NCBI RefSeq assembly: GCF_000813965.1
Contig: NZ_JWLI01000017.1
Coordinates: 69,478-133,477, forward strand
Length of the DNA stretch: 64,000 nt
Direction of reading: 5' to 3'
Source of the DNA: Leisingera sp. ANG-M7
GTDB taxonomy: Bacteria > Pseudomonadota > Alphaproteobacteria > Rhodobacterales > Rhodobacteraceae
Made by a program: the position numbers and the translations under genes. The notes under the pieces were generated by a model that worked only from the letters and a program-made list of their open reading frames with translations, was not told where the DNA came from and did no database searches. Each line of letters begins with the position of its first letter. The first letter of the stretch is position 1. This document shows positions 60,847 to 64,000 of the stretch, in pieces.

Positions 60847-62649
60847 ATGACAACTAGTGACGAATTATCCGCAGCCCCGAATTCTGAGAGCATTGAAAAG
60901 CTTAAGGAAAACATGACCCGTGTGGAGGAGCTGAGCAAACGTCTGGCTGATGTCATGTCCAGGAAGGTGCCGCATAACCCGGCTTTGGACGGTCCGAATC
61001 AAGAGCTTTATGCGCGCGCAGCAACTGCCTATTGGGCCGAAGCGATGCAGAACCCGGCAAAGATCCTGGAACAGCAGGTCGAGTACTGGAGCAAATCCGT
61101 GCTGAATTTTGCCGAAGCGCAGAAAGCCCTGGCTGGAAAACTGGAGAATACGGATGACGGCGGCCCGAAGGACCGCCGTTTTTCGAATCCGCTGTGGGAG
61201 ACCAGCCCGTACTTCAATTTCGTGAAGCAGCAGTACATGACCAACGCGGATGCGATCCGCAAGGCGGTGCAGGAAGCTGTGGACCTGGACCGCAAGGACA
61301 AGCAGCGGCTTTCATATTTCGCCGATCAGATCATTGAGATGATGGCACCGACCAATTTCCTGCCTACCAACCCGGATGCGCTGGAAAAGGCGGTGGAGAC
61401 CGAAGGCCAGTCGCTGATCGACGGCCTGGAAAACTTGGTCACAGATCTGGAAGCCAACAACGGCGAGCTGGTGGTGCGGCTGGCGGATGAGAGCGCCTTT
61501 GAGCTGGGCGGCAATATCGCCACCACGCCGGGAGACGTGGTTTACCGCAACCGGATGATGGAACTGATCCAGTACAAACCGGTAACAGAGACCGTGCATG
61601 AGACGCCGATCGTACTGTTCCCGCCCTGGATCAACAAGTTCTACATCCTCGACCTCAAGGCGCAGAACAGTCTGATCAAATGGATAACCGAGCAGGGCTA
61701 CACGCTGTTTGTTGTGTCCTGGGTCAACGCGGATTCCAGCCATGCCGAGGTCGGCATGGAGGATTACATCCAAGAGGGTTTCCTGACTGCTTTTGATAAG
61801 GCCAAAGAGATCTGTAAGGTCAAGCAGGTCAACGCGGTGGGCTATTGCATCGCGGGCACTACGCTGAGCCTGACGCTGTCGCTGCTGAAACAGCGCGGCG
61901 ACAAGTCGGTGAAATCGGCGACCTTCTTTACCACGCTCACGGATTTCGGCGATCAGGGCGAGTTTACGCCGTTTCTGCAGAATGATTTCGTCGACGGAAT
62001 TGAGGCGCAGGTGGAAGAGGAGGGGCTGCTGCGTTCCTGGGTTATTGCACGGACCATGTCATTCCTGCGCTCCAAGGACCTGATCTACGGCCCAGCGGTT
62101 AAAAGCTACATGATGGGTGAGACGCCGCCCGCGTTTGATCTGCTTTACTGGAACGGTGATGGCGCCAATCTGCCGGGCCGGATGGCGGTGCAGTATCTGC
62201 GGGGCCTGTGCCAGAACAACGAGTTTGTCGGCGAGGGCTTTGAGCTGATGGGCCACAAGCTGCATATCAAGGACGTGGATGTGCCGCTGATGGCGATCAC
62301 CTGCGAGACCGACCATATCGCCCGATGGAAGGACTGTTATGCCGGTGTGCAGCAGATGGGGTCGCGCAGCAAGAGCTTCATCGTGTCGGAGTCCGGCCAT
62401 ATCGCGGGCATCGTCAATCCGCCCAGCAAGAAGAAATACGGCCATTACACCAACGAAGACCTGAAGGGCGATCAGGAGGCCTGGATGGCGGGGGCAGAGT
62501 TCCACGAGGGGTCGTGGTGGCCGCGCTGGAACGACTGGCTGAGGAAACGCTCCGGCAAGCAGGTTCCCGCCCGCGAAGTGGGAGATTCGGGCTTCCCTTC
62601 TTTGATGCCGGCGCCGGGATCCTATGTGAAGGTGAAGGCAAACCGTTGA
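60847..62649 (+). CDS. phaC: Class I polyhydroxyalkanoate synthase
   Basis: 600 aa. The nucleophile elbow is GYCIAGTT with catalytic Cys334; the acid is Asp489 (CETDHIA) and the base His518 (SGHIAG). The N-terminal 180 residues are the usual regulatory/dimerisation domain. Polymerises (R)-3-hydroxyacyl-CoA into granules. GAGGGA precedes the ATG. phaP follows 132 nt later under its own operator. Confidence 0.96.
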   Translation: MTTSDELSAAPNSESIEKLKENMTRVEELSKRLADVMSRKVPHNPALDGPNQELYARAATAYWAEAMQNPAKILEQQVEYWSKSVLNFAEAQKALAGKLENTDDGGPKDRRFSNPLWETSPYFNFVKQQYMTNADAIRKAVQEAVDLDRKDKQRLSYFADQIIEMMAPTNFLPTNPDALEKAVETEGQSLIDGLENLVTDLEANNGELVVRLADESAFELGGNIATTPGDVVYRNRMMELIQYKPVTETVHETPIVLFPPWINKFYILDLKAQNSLIKWITEQGYTLFVVSWVNADSSHAEVGMEDYIQEGFLTAFDKAKEICKVKQVNAVGYCIAGTTLSLTLSLLKQRGDKSVKSATFFTTLTDFGDQGEFTPFLQNDFVDGIEAQVEEEGLLRSWVIARTMSFLRSKDLIYGPAVKSYMMGETPPAFDLLYWNGDGANLPGRMAVQYLRGLCQNNEFVGEGFELMGHKLHIKDVDVPLMAITCETDHIARWKDCYAGVQQMGSRSKSFIVSESGHIAGIVNPPSKKKYGHYTNEDLKGDQEAWMAGAEFHEGSWWPRWNDWLRKRSGKQVPAREVGDSGFPSLMPAPGSYVKVKANR

Positions 62650-62656
62650 TTTTGCA

Positions 62657-62685
62657 GGTGCAGAAGTATTTTTTCTGCACCGCAG
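62657..62685 (+). promoter_or_regulatory. PhaR-type operator upstream of phaP
   Basis: GGTGCAGAA-N7-TTCTGCACC (62657-62681) and, overlapping it, CTGC-ACC-GCAG (62675-62685). Same two-part layout as the phaC operator, about 100 nt before the phaP ATG. Confidence 0.75.
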
Positions 62686-62781
62686 CAAAAAATCCTTGAA
62701 ATGCTGCGGTGCGGCACTCATATTCCCCTCATGCTAAGAGCGCAGGATGGTCCTGCTGCAGCTTTCTGAGGAATTAGAACT

Positions 62782-63231
62782 ATGGCAAAGACCCAAGACT
62801 TCACCGCGATGATGAAAGACTTCATGGGCGCCTTCCCGGTCGACACCAAAGCGATGGAAGACGCATTCAAGAACACCGCAGCTCTGAACGAGAAGCTGTC
62901 CGCTGTTGCCCTGGACGCAGCCGGCAAATCCGCCGAGATCTCCAGCAAGTGGACCAAAGAAACCATCGCCAAGCTGGGCGACGTTTCCAAAGTCAAGGCA
63001 GAGCCGGCCGACTACGCCAAAGCCGCAACCGATTTCGCTTCCGCTTCCGCTGAAGTGGCTGCCGAGAACATGGCTGCATTTGCCGAGATCGCCAAGAAGG
63101 TCCAGATGGACACCGTTGAGCTGCTGATGGCTGCTGGCAAAGACGCAACCGAAGAAGCAACCGCTGCCGTGAAAAAGGCCACCGAAGAGGTGACCACCGC
63201 AGCGAAGAAAGCTTCGGCAGCAGCCAAGTAA
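62782..63231 (+). CDS. phaP: Phasin, PHA granule protein
   Basis: 149 aa, all-helical, Ala/Lys-rich phasin_2 type (MAKTQDFTAMMKDFMGAFPVD, in part; tail of TAAVKKATEEVTTAAKKASAAAK-like repeats). Coats PHA granules made by PhaC. GAGGAA precedes the ATG. A strong terminator lies 55 nt after the stop, so no phaR is co-transcribed. Confidence 0.92.
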   Translation: MAKTQDFTAMMKDFMGAFPVDTKAMEDAFKNTAALNEKLSAVALDAAGKSAEISSKWTKETIAKLGDVSKVKAEPADYAKAATDFASASAEVAAENMAAFAEIAKKVQMDTVELLMAAGKDATEEATAAVKKATEEVTTAAKKASAAAK

Positions 63232-63283
63232 GAACGACCACGATCCGGCCCTCGCTCTCCTCCCTGACGGAGCCGGACCGTGA

Positions 63284-63314
63284 AGAAGGGCAGGCCGCAA
63301 GGCCTGTCCTTTTG
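63284..63314 (+). terminator. Rho-independent terminator of phaP
   Basis: An 11-bp stem (AAGGGCAGGCC / GGCCTGTCCTT, one G-T pair) with a GCAA tetraloop, followed by TT. Confidence 0.88.
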
Positions 63315-63343
63315 CATTTCAGGGATCACCCGGATTTCACATC

Positions 63344-64000
63344 TCACTCAGGCAGACCGGCGCGGCGCAGGCCGTCGCAGTAATGCTCCAGGTCTTCTGG
63401 CCTGGCGAAGGGCAGCGTGCTGCGGATGCGGGCGACAGAAAAACCGGGTTCCAGCTGCAGGATACGCCCGCATTCCTGAGCTGCAGCAGCCTGGTCACCC
63501 AACTGACCGTAGCAGGCCGCCAGATGGCGGCGGGGTGCGGGGAAGCCTGGGAATAGCCCGACCGCCTTGTTCACCTCAGAGATGCCCGGTTGGTATTCCT
63601 GGCACATATACAGCGCCAGTCCCTTGAACCAATGGAAATAGGTTGGATGGAATGGGTTGCGTGCGGTGGCCTCTTCAAGCTCGGCGAGGGCTTGTTTCGG
63701 CTTACCCTGGTAGACCATTGCCAAGCCACGGAAGGCCATGGCGTCCGTGTCATTCGGGTTGAGCGCCAGGGCGCGCTGGAAATGATCCTCTGCCAGGGAA
63801 AACTCCCCCTTAAACAGGTGCATGACGGCCAGGCGGCGCTGCACGACGCTGTCCAAAGGGTCGATGCGGGCGGCACGACGCAGCAGCGGGAAGGCCCGGT
63901 CCAGGGTTTCAGCAGGTGATTTGCCCCAGCCGCTCATCCATTCCACCAGGTAAGTGAGCGCGAGGCCTGAACAGGCCGTGGCATTACCGGGGTCGGCGTC
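63344..64000 (-). CDS. TPR-repeat protein, C-terminal part (runs off window)
   Basis: The frame stays open to the last base (read here as ...LALTYLVEWMSG before GTG 63946), so the gene is cut by the window end. TPR units appear in DPLDSVVQRRLAVMHLFKGEFSLAEDHFQRALALNPNDTDAM and the repeats after it (quoted in part). The layout resembles the C-terminal TPR tail of adenylate-cyclase-like or OmpR-type proteins in Rhodobacterales; the N-terminal domain lies outside and decides the function. Confidence 0.7.
   Translation of the reverse strand, partial: DADPGNATACSGLALTYLVEWMSGWGKSPAETLDRAFPLLRRAARIDPLDSVVQRRLAVMHLFKGEFSLAEDHFQRALALNPNDTDAMAFRGLAMVYQGKPKQALAELEEATARNPFHPTYFHWFKGLALYMCQEYQPGISEVNKAVGLFPGFPAPRRHLAACYGQLGDQAAAAQECGRILQLEPGFSVARIRSTLPFARPEDLEHYCDGLRRAGLPE

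Overview
This window is chromosomal DNA from an alphaproteobacterium of the Rhodobacterales, most likely the Roseobacter group (Phaeobacter/Leisingera/Ruegeria-like). That assignment is an inference. It rests on high G+C, short insert-lacking ProS, HdaA, LdtR-like MarR regulator, Hint-domain protein, phaZ<->phaC-phaP gene order, and many Roseobacter-type conserved hypotheticals. No rRNA, tRNA, insertion sequence, prophage or CRISPR array was seen. Most of the window is dense housekeeping and accessory chromosome, read on both strands.

Layout. 1-5.7 kb is accessory: the 3' part of an EEP-fold hydrolase, a membrane protein with a START-like domain, a YjhX-type toxin followed by two GNAT acetyltransferases and preceded by a strongly structured leader, a Hint-domain protein and a secreted protein. 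5.8-9.7 kb holds an AI-2E-type permease, hdaA and ppx on the minus strand. 9.8-16 kb holds a fasciclin protein, a 2-oxoglutarate oxygenase/FAD oxidoreductase pair divergent from a BCCT transporter, and an Ldh-type dehydrogenase. 16-22 kb holds proS, an AhpD-like protein, an SGNH hydrolase, an HPP membrane protein and a LolC/E-LolD lipoprotein-release pair. 22-26.5 kb holds a LysE exporter, a bactofilin, yjdM, a YdcZ-type transporter, a lipoprotein with HExxH, a Tag-type glycosylase and a membrane protein.

26.5-28.8 kb is an A/T-richer islet with a DUF2726 protein and a zinc-finger (HNH-like) protein directly downstream of parE. 31-39 kb holds a PLP decarboxylase, a peroxidase-related CMD protein, PPK2, a DUF1007/NicO metal-transport pair, a MATE pump, a cytosine deaminase-like enzyme and an EF-hand protein. 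39-46 kb holds an NmrA-type reductase, three unrecognised membrane/secreted genes, an aspartate aminotransferase, an XRE regulator, sdhE and an LdtR-like regulator. 46-49 kb holds gloA, thyA-folA, a cold-shock protein and an ArsC/Spx-like protein.

49.3-52 kb is the most interesting operon: a four-gene bufferin-type RiPP cassette (DUF2282 precursor with four cysteines, MNIO/DUF692 oxidase, DUF2063 partner, DoxX membrane protein). A terminator-like hairpin sits between precursor and enzyme genes. It is followed (plus direction) by thrS, a DUF4105 protein and a chain of alpha/beta hydrolases. The window ends with a polyhydroxyalkanoate locus, phaZ divergent from phaC and phaP. Matching CTGC-N3-GCAG operators lie in both control regions, but no phaR gene follows phaP; a TPR protein running off the window occupies that place.

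Non-coding structure worth noting: a 64-nt palindromic element present twice (59 of 64 bases equal by eye), a run of four palindromes at 24.2-24.4 kb, a hairpin pair at 19.46 kb, four 16-bp direct repeats at 46.1 kb, and an operator-like inverted repeat between the FAD oxidoreductase and BCCT genes.
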